A DNA stretch of 64,000 nucleotides from Pyxicephalus adspersus (Eukaryota; Chordata; Amphibia; Anura; Pyxicephalidae): assembly GCF_032062135.1 (NCBI RefSeq), contig NC_092869.1:45849418-45913417 (forward strand), read 5' to 3'. Both the position numbers and the translations under genes were made by a program. How positions within the stretch are numbered: the stretch's first letter is position 1; the number at the start of each line of letters is the position of its first letter. A model generated the notes under the pieces. The model ran no database searches and was not told the DNA's origin. It worked only from the letters and a program-made list of their open reading frames with translations. Shown one piece after another: positions 27,301 through 35,800 of this stretch.

Positions 27301-30300
27301 AAACCCCCAGAACAAATCTAACCCTTCTATATTAAAAAAAAGTTGTCATGGCTCCTGTCTTGTTTCTGTTGGAGGGATATAGAGCAGACGATGGAACCAG
27401 AACAGAAGAATATTAGATAATTTATTAGAAATCTATTGGAGAGTTTAATGCTAGAATCAAATGGCACCAAGGACAGCATTTGCATTGAATCGGCATGCTT
27501 AGCTCATGTTTGTGGGGGTTCCCTTGGGTCCTCCAAGAAACCAAATATAAAGTACAGAATACTCAACTTCCTCTCAAACGGCTCCTTTAAATGTAGCAAA
27601 CAGCACTTATCAGTGAATATCAGTGAATAGTGGCGATTATCCACAAACGTGATATTGTTAGCTGAGCACAATATATGAATGGGGCAATATGATAACAGGA
27701 TGCCATCATAGAAACAAGAACAACCATTTTCTGGTGAACTCTTTTATAAATATGGCCCTAAGTGTTACCTCTCTTCACCTGCCCTCTGCCCCCATACACA
27801 GAGCAGAGGGCACCTTGTAGGGGGAAGTAGGCAGAAGCTGGTTCTTTAGTAACAGGAGCCATGACAACATTCCACCCCCCATGTATGATCCTGGGAGAGC
27901 TGGAGATCAGAAGACGTAAGATGATCCATTATTTGTGTTCGGTGTAATGAAGTGTTTCAGATTACAGTTAGACTGATTTCATTCACATACTCACCGCACC
28001 CACACAAGGCCTGGGTGCACCATGCTACATCTATACACGGAACCCCTATACAGTGCGCCATGCTGCATCGATTTCATTCACATACTCACCGCACCCACAC
28101 AAGGCCTGGGTGCACCATGCTACATCTATACACGGAACCCCTATACAGTGCGCCATGCTGCATCTATACATGGAACCCTAATACAGTGCGCCATGCTGCA
28201 TCCATACATGGAACCCCTATACAGTGCGCCATGCTACATCCATACACGGAACCCCTAATACAGTGCGCCATGCTGCATCTATACACAGAACCCCTAATAC
28301 AGTGCGCCATGCTGCATCTATACACGGAACCCCTATACAGTGCGCCATGCTGCATCTATACACGGAGCCCCTAATACAGTGCGCCATGCTGCATCCATAC
28401 ACAGAACCCCTAATACAGTGCGCCATGCTGCATCCATACACGGAACCCCTATACAGTGCGCCATGCTATATCCATACACAGAACCCCTAATACAGTGCGC
28501 CATGCTATATCCATACACAGAACCCCTAATACAGTGCGCCATGCTGCATCCACACACGGAGCCAGGTATACGGTGCGCCATGCTACATCCATACACAGAA
28601 CCCTACGGTGCGCCATGCTGCATCCATACACGGAGCCAGGTATACGGTGCGCCATGCTGCATCCATACACGGAGCCAGGTATACGGTGCGCCATGCTGTT
28701 TTTTTACACTAAACCCCTTATACAGTGCACCACGCCGCCTCCATGCACAGCGCGCCATGGCGCGTGGTGCACTGTATAAGGGGTTTAGTGTATAAAAACA
28801 GCATGGTGCCTCCATGCAAGGGGTATAGGGACGTACTTTATCTGTTACAGAAAAATGACAACAAGAATTACTCAGAAAGTCACAGCAAAGAGCCCCAAAG
28901 TTATACCAAGTGCAGAATTTTTTCGTGAAACTTATATAGGGTGAAACTGAGCGGTGATTAAATCTGCATTCTCCAGTCATTTTCAGTCGTACAGATCTTT
29001 GCCATATTCAGACAACGAGCCAATCAGATACAAAATCAAACACTTCATGCACTCTGATATTATGCTGTACTGCCATGTCACCATTTGTACACGGTAGTTA
29101 ACACAATAGTTAAAGTGGACCTGTCATTAGAATATTTAAACTGTGACTGGCTACAAATTTATAATGTTGCAATTTGATCATTGAGAGAGGGAAGACTAAG
29201 GAAATGCTTTCTCCTACTTGCAACAGACTGATGATTTTGTGTTAGGCAAAACCAAAATGGCTTTTCAGTGATAAAAGATAGAACATGTCAGGAATATGTC
29301 ACAGTGACATGTGAAAGTACTATAAAGTCTATCATGAAGATCTGTAGGACTGCCAGGGACAGTTATAGACAACGTGAGCAAATATCAAATAGGGTCCCCA
29401 AATACACAGCATTCCAGCCAATAATTGGCCCTGAAAAAGTTGGGGTCCTAAGCAATTGGCCATTTTCACCGACCCAAAATTCACCCCGACGACTGAGGTA
29501 CTGTTCCGAGGACAGGCAGATCCCGCTCATGGCCATTGGTCTAATATGGAGGCCATCAAGCATTGCATACACCAAACTTTTAGGTTATATACCTCCTAGA
29601 TTGTAAGCTCTTTGGGGCAGGTTCTCTCCTCCTCCTGTGTCACTGTCTGTCATTTGCAACCCTAATGTAATGTATATTGCTGCGTAATATGTTGGCATTA
29701 TATAAATCCTGTTTATTAATAATAATAACCATAACAATAATAATTATACAGCCATGAGACTTTTACTGTCCAAGAAGTTTTGATTATAAGTGAAAATCAA
29801 ACGTCTATGCAGCTGTCCCCGGTATTTCTTAATAATGCAGAACCCTGAATGACCGTCAGGTAACGTCTGCTGCAGAGCCTTTTACCTCCCCATAGAATGA
29901 GCAGCGCTGTCTGTACATCACTCATCCATTCCTCCTGTCACTGGTAATGACCACCAAGGATCATCTCCGGTGACAGTTATTGCATGCGAGTACATAACCG
30001 GGCTGTCGATATCTGTATAGAAACTGTTCACATCACTGAGATCCTCCAAGAACTATAATCAGTTTCTGGCTACAAGTGTGATCCGAATTTCAGAACTTCC
30101 GAGAATTGGGGTCGGCTTGTAAAGAATTTCACCAATAAGTCACCCAATTTTTCGGCATTTGATTCATTTGGAAAATGTATCAATCAATTTAAATAAATGA
30201 TTCAGATACTTATCCAATCCAATGTAAAAACGCGTAAATTTTGCATAACAAATCCTCCACATTCCTTTCTGATCTGGTAAAAAAACACCCCCAGCCGCTC

Positions 30301-31900
30301 TCTTCTCTCCTCCAATGACCTACTAACGACTTCCTCACTCATAACCTCATCACACGCACGGCTCCGAGACTTTTCTAGAGCTGCCCCGACTCTCTGGAAT
30401 GGTCTCCTCGTCCTATTCGGCTTGCTCCTACTTTCTGCTCATTTAAAACCCAACGCTTCATCCTCACCTACCAGTCTTCTGTCTCCTAAACCGTCACTAC
30501 TTCCCACCATTCCATATCTCCCCTCCTATTGTGTGATACTTCCCCCACCTTCTAGATTGTAAGCTCTTCGGGGCAGGGTCCTCTCCTCCTCCTGTCTGTC
30601 ATTTGCTACCCCTATTTAATGTACAGCACTGCGTAATATGCTGGTGCTATATAAATCCTGTTTATAATAATATTAAGTGTTACAACTACATGAAATGTAA
30701 GAAAATGACAATCGCTGAGAAACTGTTCACATCACAGAGATCCTCCAGGAAGGACAATCAGCTTCTGGCTACAAGTGTGATCAGAATTTCAGAACTTCCA
30801 AGAATTGGGGTCAGCCGGTGAAAGCTTTCACCAATAGATCACCCAACTTTTAGACATTTTTGGCTTTGAATTATTTTAGAAAATATCTGAATCAATAATA
30901 TTTATCTGATCCAATGCAAAAGTGGAAACATTTACAAATAGACTTTTATCAAAATTCAGGCTGACCTCTCTAACATTCACAGATCTGGAGGATTTCACAA
31001 CTACATGAAATATACAAGACAATGAATATTTATTTGGTAAACAGGACACAAATGTGAAATACAAAATAATAAAACAGGAAAAGAAGAAAGACAATCTGCG
31101 GGGCGATCAGATCACACCGGCCCTGGCAGGTCCACTGCAAAGCCCTGGAGGCAAATACCTGGGCTGCAGAGCTAACAATCCAGCATGCTGGCTGCCCTGT
31201 CAAGCAGGAGATTTTGAGATGATCTCTATGGTGCTTAAACTGCACCCCAGGCATAAAAAAGATCATTTCCTACTAGTGACACTCAGCTTTATTCAGCTAC
31301 ACACCTATAAACATGAAGAGTAAAGAAAGTCTAAGGCGCCTGGTGGAGAGGATGTCATAGAGATTTGCTTACAAGGGTGTTATCACCTTCTTGTTATAAA
31401 AGGAGGGAGGGGGTGTTGTAAATTCAGCTCCCTCCAAAAGAACCAGAGGAGACCTGAATGGTCTGAAAAGCCATTCTCTAGAGGAAAACAAAAAAATGCA
31501 AATAGCCCAAAGTCTGCAGGTGGTCTGACCACCATAGGAAGAGCTTTCATGCTGCAGCCATGCAATTTGCATACAAAGTCACTGCTGCCAGGGTGCTATT
31601 TGGTGATTCAAAAAAAGAAAGCAAAAAAAAAGTTTAACAACTTTTTGGAACTTTATCAATATTTTTTAAAATTCCCAATACAGTCTTTGTGGTACTACAT
31701 GGGCACACACTCTGGCAGGACATTCTGGCACTTGTAGTTCCACAAATCAGCTATAGATAGGACACTTGCCATGTGACCAAGTTTAGGAAAGTCCCTCAGT
31801 TTAAACCTCCTTCCCCCCTGTCCAGGTACTTGGCACTCACCCAGGTGACCAGGGGGCTGTCCAGGAACAGGTCCATGAGTTGGGAGATGGTAATATCCAT
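912..31900 (-). CDS. ccdc88c: ccdc88c (Daple), 5' part: coding exons 1-5, HOOK domain start
   Basis: CCDC88C is a long coiled-coil scaffold that binds Dishevelled and activates Galpha-i in Wnt signalling; its N-terminal HOOK domain contacts the microtubule/dynein machinery (family knowledge). Seen here: join of complement 31841-31900, 24893-24993, 17467-17575, 1073-1142 and 912-970, 399 nt or 133 codons, with every junction GT-AG and phases fitting exactly. It starts [12 protein letters not shown] and includes [31 protein letters not shown] and [29 protein letters not shown] matches CCDC88C rather than CCDC88A (QRVNKKVNND). The ATG at 31900 has A at -3 and G at +4. Introns are 6847, 7317, 16324 and 102 bp. 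The coiled coil, GBA motif and C-terminal PDZ ligand lie left of the window. The neighbour ppp4r3a lies upstream on the same strand, as in mammals. A CCDC88A/B paralogue is the only real alternative. Confidence 0.93.
1073..1142 (-). CDS. ccdc88c: ccdc88c coding exon 4
   Basis: The acceptor ccatacag precedes GAA GTC CTC CAG CAG and the exon ends ACT G before donor gtaagtgacc. It is 70 nt. It encodes [18 protein letters not shown] and KDPLT, matching the expected family segment. It is too short to stand out as an ORF. Confidence 0.93.
2040..3370. repeat. Minisatellite, units of about 56-63 bp, about 20 copies
   Basis: Degenerate units contain aatgggcacagcagg, tgtacagacccagaaac and gtagggttggtgggagc, recurring every 56-63 bp. 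It lies in ccdc88c intron 3. Diverged copies in the opposite orientation occur at 15025-15245. Confidence 0.9.
3384..5982. other. ccdc88c intron 3, no recognised feature
   Basis: No exon, RNA gene or element is recognised. There are short C runs near 3650 and 3955 and a T run near 5190. Confidence 0.6.
5983..6489. mobile_element. piggyBac-like MITE flanked by TTAA
   Basis: The element is bounded by TTAA at 5979-5982 and 6490-6493. The ends are inverted: CCCCGCTAGCGTT on the left, and CCCGCTAACGGTAAT read inward from the right. A TTAA target with CCC ends is the piggyBac signature. There is no coding capacity. Confidence 0.7.
6494..7478. other. ccdc88c intron 3, nothing recognised
   Basis: AT-rich intronic sequence without a supported feature. 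Confidence 0.5.
7482..8385 (+). mobile_element. Decayed Tc1-like transposon, right end missing
   Basis: It begins after TA with cagttaggtccataaatatt, a Tc1-type end. Transposase fragments follow: [17 protein letters not shown] DNA-binding sequence at 7797-7988, and at 8058-8285 [20 protein letters not shown] (catalytic Asp region) plus [15 protein letters not shown]. The fragments are in separate frames with stops. The third catalytic region and right TIR are absent, so the copy is dead and truncated. Confidence 0.85.
9170..9735 (+). pseudogene. Second Tc1-like transposase remnant
   Basis: At 9440-9730 the reading [16 protein letters not shown] followed by [15 protein letters not shown] matches the C-terminal DDE part of Tc1 transposases (QQDNARPH...SPDLNPIENLWDEL type). 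The upstream part is disrupted and contains a local 36-bp tandem repeat. No intact ends were found. Confidence 0.75.
9296..9410. repeat. Tandem repeat, about 36 bp, about 3 copies
   Basis: Units contain gggggcagtgttatgatctg in tandem, lying inside the Tc1 remnant at the GGGSVMIW-coding position. It appears to be an expansion within the transposase sequence. Confidence 0.85.
9823..10195. mobile_element. Long near-palindromic MITE-like element
   Basis: The outer arms gtgtacaatacatcatag and ctatgatgtattgtacac are exact inverse complements. Further inside are inverted matches around ccatgagatataggac / gtcctatatcccatgg, and cgacgcgtttcacc...ggcttagtcaggga against tccctgaggaagcc...gcgcgtcgg. The centre is AT-rich. 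No ORF is present. Confidence 0.75.
10632..10758 (+). repeat. LINE/SINE-type 3' tail fragment
   Basis: It contains ttagattgtaagctctt, gtcctctcctcctcctgtgt and gttggcgctgtttatt, the same sequence as at 20155, 29590, 30540 and 32528. It is a truncated interspersed repeat 3' end. Confidence 0.75.
10759..12603. other. ccdc88c intron 3, nothing recognised
   Basis: No supported feature found on either strand. Confidence 0.5.
12604..12952 (+). mobile_element. tRNA-derived SINE, full length
   Basis: The tRNA-like head has an A box (gtggctcagtggttagcact) and a B box (ggttcaaatcc). The body contains ggtttcctccgggtactccg and the 3' end tggcgctatataaatactg is followed by an (ATA)n tail. The central body resembles the V-SINE class of vertebrate SINEs. 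Other copies: 25223, 33769, 52241 (minus) and 60908. Confidence 0.88.
12953..14640. other. ccdc88c intron 3, only short repeat copies
   Basis: It contains copies of the GTGACAAC/GTTGTCAC repeat near 13274-13327 and 14282. Nothing else is recognised. Confidence 0.5.
14648..14828 (-). repeat. Interspersed repeat with 17-bp perfect hairpin end
   Basis: Bases 14696-14828 are the inverse complement of a related copy at 26573-26738 (shared aaccacccaaaaacagccgg and ggggctggggagaac). Bases 14648-14664 and 14673-14689 (cgttccaaccattacag and its complement) form a perfect hairpin with an 8-nt loop. Confidence 0.7.
15025..15245. repeat. Diverged inverse copies of the 2-3 kb minisatellite
   Basis: Units such as acctgctgagcccattatgag and gggctcccaccat are the inverse complement of the 2040-3370 unit. 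About four degenerate copies are present. Confidence 0.65.
15316..15369. repeat. (AAT)n microsatellite
   Basis: Uninterrupted aat repeats of about 54 bp. Confidence 0.95.
15370..17466. other. ccdc88c intron 3 proximal part, little recognised
   Basis: Only a short minus-strand repeat tail (16931-16982, tttatatagcgccatcatat) and a GTTGTCACCC repeat copy near 17233 are seen. Confidence 0.5.
17467..17575 (-). CDS. ccdc88c: ccdc88c coding exon 3
   Basis: The acceptor ctccgcag precedes A-GAC-CCG and the exon ends TAT TAT CAG before donor gtatga. It is 109 nt. The split codon AT|A gives Ile, then [20 protein letters not shown] and [14 protein letters not shown], the segment that identifies CCDC88C. 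Confidence 0.94.
18040..19400. repeat. Higher-order tandem repeat, about 165-190 bp units
   Basis: The marker catactatggacatatagca recurs near 18043, 18208, 18397, 18569, 18757 and 19223, each followed by ttgtatgaaacatctgatga and tgtttctgcggccag-type sequence. The last long interval is enlarged by a nested 31-bp minisatellite. Confidence 0.85.
18880..19203. repeat. 31-bp GC-rich minisatellite, about 10 copies
   Basis: The unit is ggcgtttctgcggccaggcc plus agccctccacc. It arose inside one unit of the surrounding satellite, where a single copy of the same motif appears in the other units. It stays open in several frames on both strands, which makes false ORFs. Confidence 0.95.
19401..22920. 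other. ccdc88c intron 2, mostly featureless
   Basis: Apart from a LINE/SINE-type tail at 20155-20332 and a GTGACAAC/GTTGTCAC pair at 20663-20712, nothing is recognised. Confidence 0.5.
20155..20332 (+). repeat. LINE/SINE-type 3' tail fragment
   Basis: It contains cctcttagattgtaagctct, gtcctctcctcctcctgt and gttggcgctatactaa. Confidence 0.75.
22921..23655. repeat. 37-bp minisatellite interrupted by a gap
   Basis: The unit has gggacaaactggagcagaac and ccaatgggggaa with a 37-bp period, measured at 23428 and 23465. At least eight units flank the 411-N gap. Long open frames on both strands are repeat artefacts. Confidence 0.93.
23006..23416. other. Assembly gap (N)
   Basis: 411 unknown bases inside the 37-bp minisatellite. 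The true array length is unknown. Confidence 1.
23656..24892. other. ccdc88c intron 2, nothing recognised
   Basis: No supported feature between the minisatellite and exon 2. Confidence 0.5.
24893..24993 (-). CDS. ccdc88c: ccdc88c coding exon 2
   Basis: The acceptor ttctgcag precedes GTG AAA ACC ([14 protein letters not shown]) and the exon ends CTG CAA AT before donor gtaagtgc. It is 101 nt, 33 codons plus 2 nt. [14 protein letters not shown] is the conserved HOOK-domain helix of the CCDC88 family. Confidence 0.93.
25223..25500 (+). mobile_element. tRNA-derived SINE, 3' truncated
   Basis: It has the same A box (gtggctcagtggttagcact) and body (tttcctccgggtactccgat) as the 12604 copy. The B box is mutated and the AAT tail is missing. 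Confidence 0.85.
25665..25720 (+). repeat. Short inverted-repeat unit GTGACAAC/GTTGTCAC
   Basis: agggtgacaacaccag and agtgttgtcacctcat are inverted arms about 40 bp apart, part of a dispersed family (see findings). Confidence 0.6.
26573..26738 (+). repeat. Interspersed repeat, partner of 14648-14828
   Basis: ggttctccccaggccctttt and cccggctgtttttgggtggt match the inverse complement of the 14.7-kb copy over about 150 bp. Confidence 0.7.
26866..27046. mobile_element. Palindromic MITE copy A
   Basis: The ends are inverted (gatacaatacactttcatca / tgatgaaagtgtatcc). Inner sequence ccaggtttgctagatcaccc is shared with 56489-56703. No ORF is present. Confidence 0.7.
27342..27868. mobile_element. 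527-bp segment bounded by 17-bp perfect inverted repeats
   Basis: gttgtcatggctcctgt at 27342 is the exact inverse complement of acaggagccatgacaac at 27852-27868. No target duplication is evident and no ORF is present. A MITE is the likely explanation. Confidence 0.5.
28010..28690. repeat. 38/39-bp minisatellite, about 17 copies
   Basis: The unit is cagtgcgccatgctgcatcc plus atacacggaacccctaata. Units vary between 38 and 39 bp, so all three frames rotate. It lies in ccdc88c intron 1. A 59-bp block (cacaaggcctgggtgcacca region) is duplicated near its start. Confidence 0.95.
28692..28805. repeat. 44-bp inverted repeat at minisatellite edge
   Basis: The arms 28692-28735 and 28762-28805 match at 43 of 44 positions. 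They contain acactaaaccccttatacag and its complement, with a 26-nt centre containing cgcgccatggcgcg. Confidence 0.92.
28806..29589. other. ccdc88c intron 1, nothing recognised
   Basis: No supported feature. Confidence 0.5.
29590..29735 (+). repeat. LINE/SINE-type 3' tail fragment
   Basis: It contains ctagattgtaagctctttgg, ctcctcctcctgtgtcactg, gttggcattatataaatc and an AT-rich tail. Confidence 0.75.
30015..30240 (+). repeat. Duplicated block, copy 1
   Basis: agaaactgttcacatcac, ctggctacaagtgtgatc and gaattggggtcggc recur in the same order at 30715-30925. Confidence 0.8.
30290..30680 (+). mobile_element. LINE 3' fragment with reverse-transcriptase C-terminus
   Basis: Bases around 30360-30470 read like the LINE ORF2 C-terminus (cgagacttttctagagctgc, APTLWNGL type). 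They are followed by the tail ctagattgtaagctcttcgg and tgctatataaatcctgttta, suggesting that the tail fragments elsewhere are ends of this LINE or of SINEs mobilised by it. 5' truncated. Confidence 0.65.
30715..30925 (+). repeat. Duplicated block, copy 2
   Basis: It is a diverged direct copy of 30015-30240, separated from it by the LINE fragment. Confidence 0.8.
30926..31840. other. ccdc88c intron 1 near exon 1, nothing recognised
   Basis: No supported feature apart from a short echo (caactacatgaaatatac) of sequence at 30688. Confidence 0.5.
31841..31900 (-). CDS. ccdc88c: ccdc88c coding exon 1
   Basis: Twenty codons from ATG (31898-31900) to TGG, followed by donor gtgagtgcc. The encoded MDITISQL...SPLVTW matches the start of CCDC88C. 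It ends in phase 0. Confidence 0.92.
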
Positions 31901-32527
31901 AATAAATCCTGGTTTGGGGGGCAGTTATCATAGAGAAGAGCCCATCTTGTGTGTGTGTGTGCCCCTGGAGGGAGCAGAGTGCTAACAGCTGAACAATGAG
32001 AGTCTCATCTCTGCAGGGGGGGATCAGCACAGCCTCCTCCACTCCCCCTCCTCCTCCTTCTTCTCCTTCTCAGGGGGATGGTGCCCTACTGTCTATGCAG
32101 CTCCTGTGCAGTACATGCACCGAATGCAGCTTCACCTGCAGCTTCAACCAAGCACTGAGTATCCCAGGGACCTCATGTGTGACCTCATGTAGCAACTGTG
32201 CAAACAGCCCCAGGCACAGTACAGGCACCTGTGGCAGCCAATGAGAAGGCAGAGGAGTGGGAAGGGGGGTTGCTTCCACCAATCATAGGAAGAGTTCAGT
32301 TAGTTGGGGTTTGAACAAAGATTGAAAGGCTTGCTTGGCTGCACCTGTGTGTCCGCCTGCAGGCGGAAGGTGGTAGGGCAGGCTGGGACTTGTGGTTCCT
32401 CATTGGACACAATTCAGGCAACAATAGATTACTAATAAGAAATTTTCTAATTTTTTGTTACTTTTATAATTTTTTAAAGTTTTAAACACAGGAGATTTTC
32501 ATATTAAATGTATGGTCAATATATATT
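31901..32527. other. ccdc88c 5' UTR/promoter region (boundaries unknown)
   Basis: This must hold the 5' UTR or its first part, because exon 1 starts coding at 31900. It contains a pyrimidine-rich CTCCTC tract (32035-32070) and a short GT run. No TATA box at a convincing place and no CpG island are seen. Confidence 0.4.
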
Positions 32528-32698
32528 CCTAGATTGTAAGCTCCTCTGGGCAGGGTCCTCTCCTCCTCCTGTGTCAGTCTGTATCTTTCTGTCGTTTGCA
32601 TCTCCTATTTAATATACAGCGCTGTGTAATATGTTGGCGCTATATAAATCCTGTTTATTATTATTGATAATATTAATAATAATAATAACAATATTAAT
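32528..32698 (+). repeat. LINE/SINE-type 3' tail fragment
   Basis: It contains ctagattgtaagctcctctg, gttggcgctatataaatcct and an AAT-rich tail. Confidence 0.8.
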
Positions 32699-33768
32699 AT
32701 ATTCAAATCACCTTTCTTTTTGCCCCATAAAGCAATGGGTGTACTAAAAGGGGTGGAGCAAAGCTTGACTGCTACAGAAAAGTCACAATTTGCACAAATT
32801 TGCATGCAATGCCTCTGATTGGCAGATAACTTTTTGTTCACTCCTAACCCTTGCACTAATCATGGTGGTGTCTCTCACCATTCTGAAATACATGGCAGGG
32901 GTTCTGGGAAGGCCAGGCTGGCAGGAGGGTGGCAGGCAGCCTCGGGCCGGAACATTGCAAACATATTTCCTTCTGTACAGTAAACAGTGATTAGCAGGGA
33001 GATGGGAAAACTGGTAATTAGGAGAATGGAGCGCTGAGGGTGAATGGAGTCGGTGAGGCGGGGAACTACAGAGAGGGGGAACTACAGACACCGACCAAGT
33101 GTGACCGCATTATTATACCCAGGAAAGAGCTGAGACCAAAGTACAGGTGGGGGGTGCTGTGCAAACACAGCCCAGGGACATGTGGAGGGCTCCACCTATT
33201 CCAAAAAAATCATTCTGCTATAAAGCTGAACACTAGGAACAGGAAATATATGTACAGACAGAGCCAGGAACGCATGGGACCCCCTGCCAGGTTTTTATTG
33301 CTGTCTGTGTCTGTGATTCTCCCTCTTTATCCCCGGGGTCACTGCTATAAAAAAATCCAAAAGGTTAAAGTTGTCACCAGAACAGGAAAAAGAAGTAATT
33401 CTTTCAATGGGGACACCTATTCTAGTGAACTCTCTTTTATTATTGAGATTTCCTCTCACTTCCTGTGGCCTTTTTGAGGCAGGAAGTGAATAAAGATATG
33501 ACATAGTTTTGGCTTTACACACACTTCAATCCTGGAATCTTCATGTAATATCTTTTAGCCACAGCTGCTATAAGTACCTGATTTTGTATGTGTATTAGCT
33601 TCCTGAAATACCCTGCAGAGCTGGGGGGGATAGGGGAGGAGTTTTAATCTGACCAATCAGACTGAGCGTTTAGTTTGCTTCCATTCTTTCATTGTTCAAT
33701 GCCTGAATCACAGAACTAACTGAACATAATAGCAGGTAGCAAGGTCTGCACACGCAATGAACAAATAT
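32699..33768. other. Intergenic, nothing recognised
   Basis: No supported feature upstream of ccdc88c in this stretch. Confidence 0.5.
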
Positions 33769-34062
33769 GGACAGCACAGTGGCTCAGTGGTTAGGAATCC
33801 GGGCTTTGCAGCGCTGGGTCCCAGGTTTGGATCCCAGCCAGGACACTATCTGCATGGAGTTTGCAGGTTCTCCGCATGTTCCAAAAAACATGCAGTGAGG
33901 TTAGTTGGCTTCCCCCTCAAAACTGACCTTAGACTGCAATAATGAAAACTGACTATGGTAGGTATATTAGGTTGTGAGCCCCTTTGAGAGAAAGCTAGTC
34001 ACATGACTTTGTACATTGTTGAGTAATATGTTGGTGCTATATAAATACTGTGTAATAAAAAT
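33769..34062 (+). mobile_element. tRNA-derived SINE, internally deleted
   Basis: cagtggctcagtggttagga and ggtttggatcccagccagg form a decayed tRNA head. The central tttcctccgggtactcc part is missing. The tail is gttggtgctatataaatact. Confidence 0.83.
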
Positions 34063-35299
34063 ATAGAAACCCTATATGATCTATACATAGGATTCATCCT
34101 GTTCATTTGGAGACTGAAACACAAGGAGGTGACAACATCCATTTTTAGCTTCTGAAAGCAGAGCCAGTGTCCCCAATCTATGGCAATGTAGACGCAGCTG
34201 AGGCCCTACATGTCTCACACAGATCAGCCCCTGATGCAGCCTCTCATCTAATAAATGATTGCAGTATGATATAGCATGGCGGTATATCTCAGGCCTGTGG
34301 TGTCTATGGGCATTGTAAGTGTCCCCAAAGGTTGTATTGCATCCAGCCATTAATTTACGGTCTGGGCAAAGAGCAATTTACAATTGTGCAGCTTTGTATT
34401 GGAGATCTCACTGTGCCCATGGAGGAGGGAGGGGGAGCAGTGCAGGTGCCAGTCTGTCTGGGGAACAATTGTGAAGAATCATTTTAACTGATTGACTTTC
34501 CCACAAGCAGGTTTGACCAGGATGGGCGACCTACTAACATAAAACCTGTATGTGTCCACTGATGTCTGCAAACTTTTAAGCAGAGTATTTCAGGAGAGGA
34601 GAGTTATAGAGGAAGGAGCAGAGTCCCCCAGCAGAGCAAATTCTTTCAGGAGAGGAGAATCAGGAAATTAATGCTCTGGTCATTTAACCAATGAGCACTG
34701 CTGTAATGCACTCTTTTACAAAAGCTTTTAAATCCTTACTAAAAAAGACAACAAGACAACAACAAGACAATTTGTTATGCAACATTGAAAATGTTATACA
34801 GTCCTCTTTATAGCTGAATGGGTTGGAGGTGTTGTATGATATACAAGGAATTAGATGATGTAATGTAAATAGATTGAGGTTTAGAAAAGACAGAATGGGC
34901 TTCTCAAGCTTTATGGATTTTTTTTTTAAAGATTCCTCCACAAATATTTTTCCCAATGAATCACTTACCATATAAAGGTGCTGCCCGGAACTCGGGTCTC
35001 CTCACTGCTCTGCCTTTTATCCCTTTCTTTCCTTCCTTCCTTCCCCTATCTCTTTCATTATTCTTCTAATATTATGACTAAAACAAACTAAAGACAAGAA
35101 AAATGCAATTTTGAATGCATTTCGAGCCATTATAATCTGCAACTACAACAGATAACATTGATGTAATTTCTACTTACAGCGGTGACTCCTTGTAAATTCC
35201 TCAATTTAAAGAATGATGTACTTCCTGTTAGTCTGAAGAAAATCCAGTACCAAAAAGAGATCATTGTAAACCAAAAGGCAGAGAGTGCTGGAAAACCAG
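34063..35299. other. Intergenic, nothing recognised
   Basis: No supported feature; TTCC-rich tract near 35025-35045. Confidence 0.5.
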
Positions 35300-35800
35300 C
35301 AGGGGCAAGTTAGGGCTGGGGTGTCACATGTAGGGAGTGCCATCTTGGGGAAATGCTTGTGCTATAATGCAACAGGATGCATAGATTAATATTATTAATA
35401 AACAGGATTCATATAGCGCCAACACATTACACAGCACTGTACATTGATGTAGTTCGGTTCTTACTAAAATGTCCCTGTGCAAGCGAAACCCCAACCCCAG
35501 GGCCTGAAACAAAGGTAGAGTTTGCAGAGAGTGCCAGTTTGGGGCAATGCATGTGCTATATTGCACTAGCATGCATCAATGTAATTCGGCCATTACTGGA
35601 TCACCATGTCCCTGCAAAAGAAATGCCAACCCCAGGGGCATTTGAAGCTAAGGTAGTGCTTACAGAGAGTGCCAACTTGGGGTAATATTTGCACTATAAT
35701 GCACCAGCATAGTTCAACCCTTACTTAGCTGTCATTACTGCAACTCGTATTGAGGCAGAGATTGCAGAGAGTGCCAGTTAGGGTTAATGCACTAAAAGTC
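35300..35800. repeat. Tandem repeat, about 145-bp unit, 3-4 copies
   Basis: Units share gagagtgccagtttggggc, tgctatattgcactagcatg and aaccccaggg. The first unit is split by a LINE/SINE-type tail at 35393-35446 on the minus strand. Confidence 0.8.

Noticed and set aside
22921..28690. CRISPR-like arrays of 37-39-bp repeats
   Set aside because: Units are head to tail with no spacers, and the genome is eukaryotic.
27952..28980. Several Cys/His-rich open frames
   Set aside because: They are translations of the 38/39-bp minisatellite. Frames rotate between units and both strands are equally open.
31695..32042. 115-codon minus-strand open frame over ccdc88c exon 1
   Set aside because: It is in a different frame from the conserved [10 protein letters not shown] start and crosses the exon 1 donor. 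It could at most be an upstream ORF if transcription starts beyond 32042.
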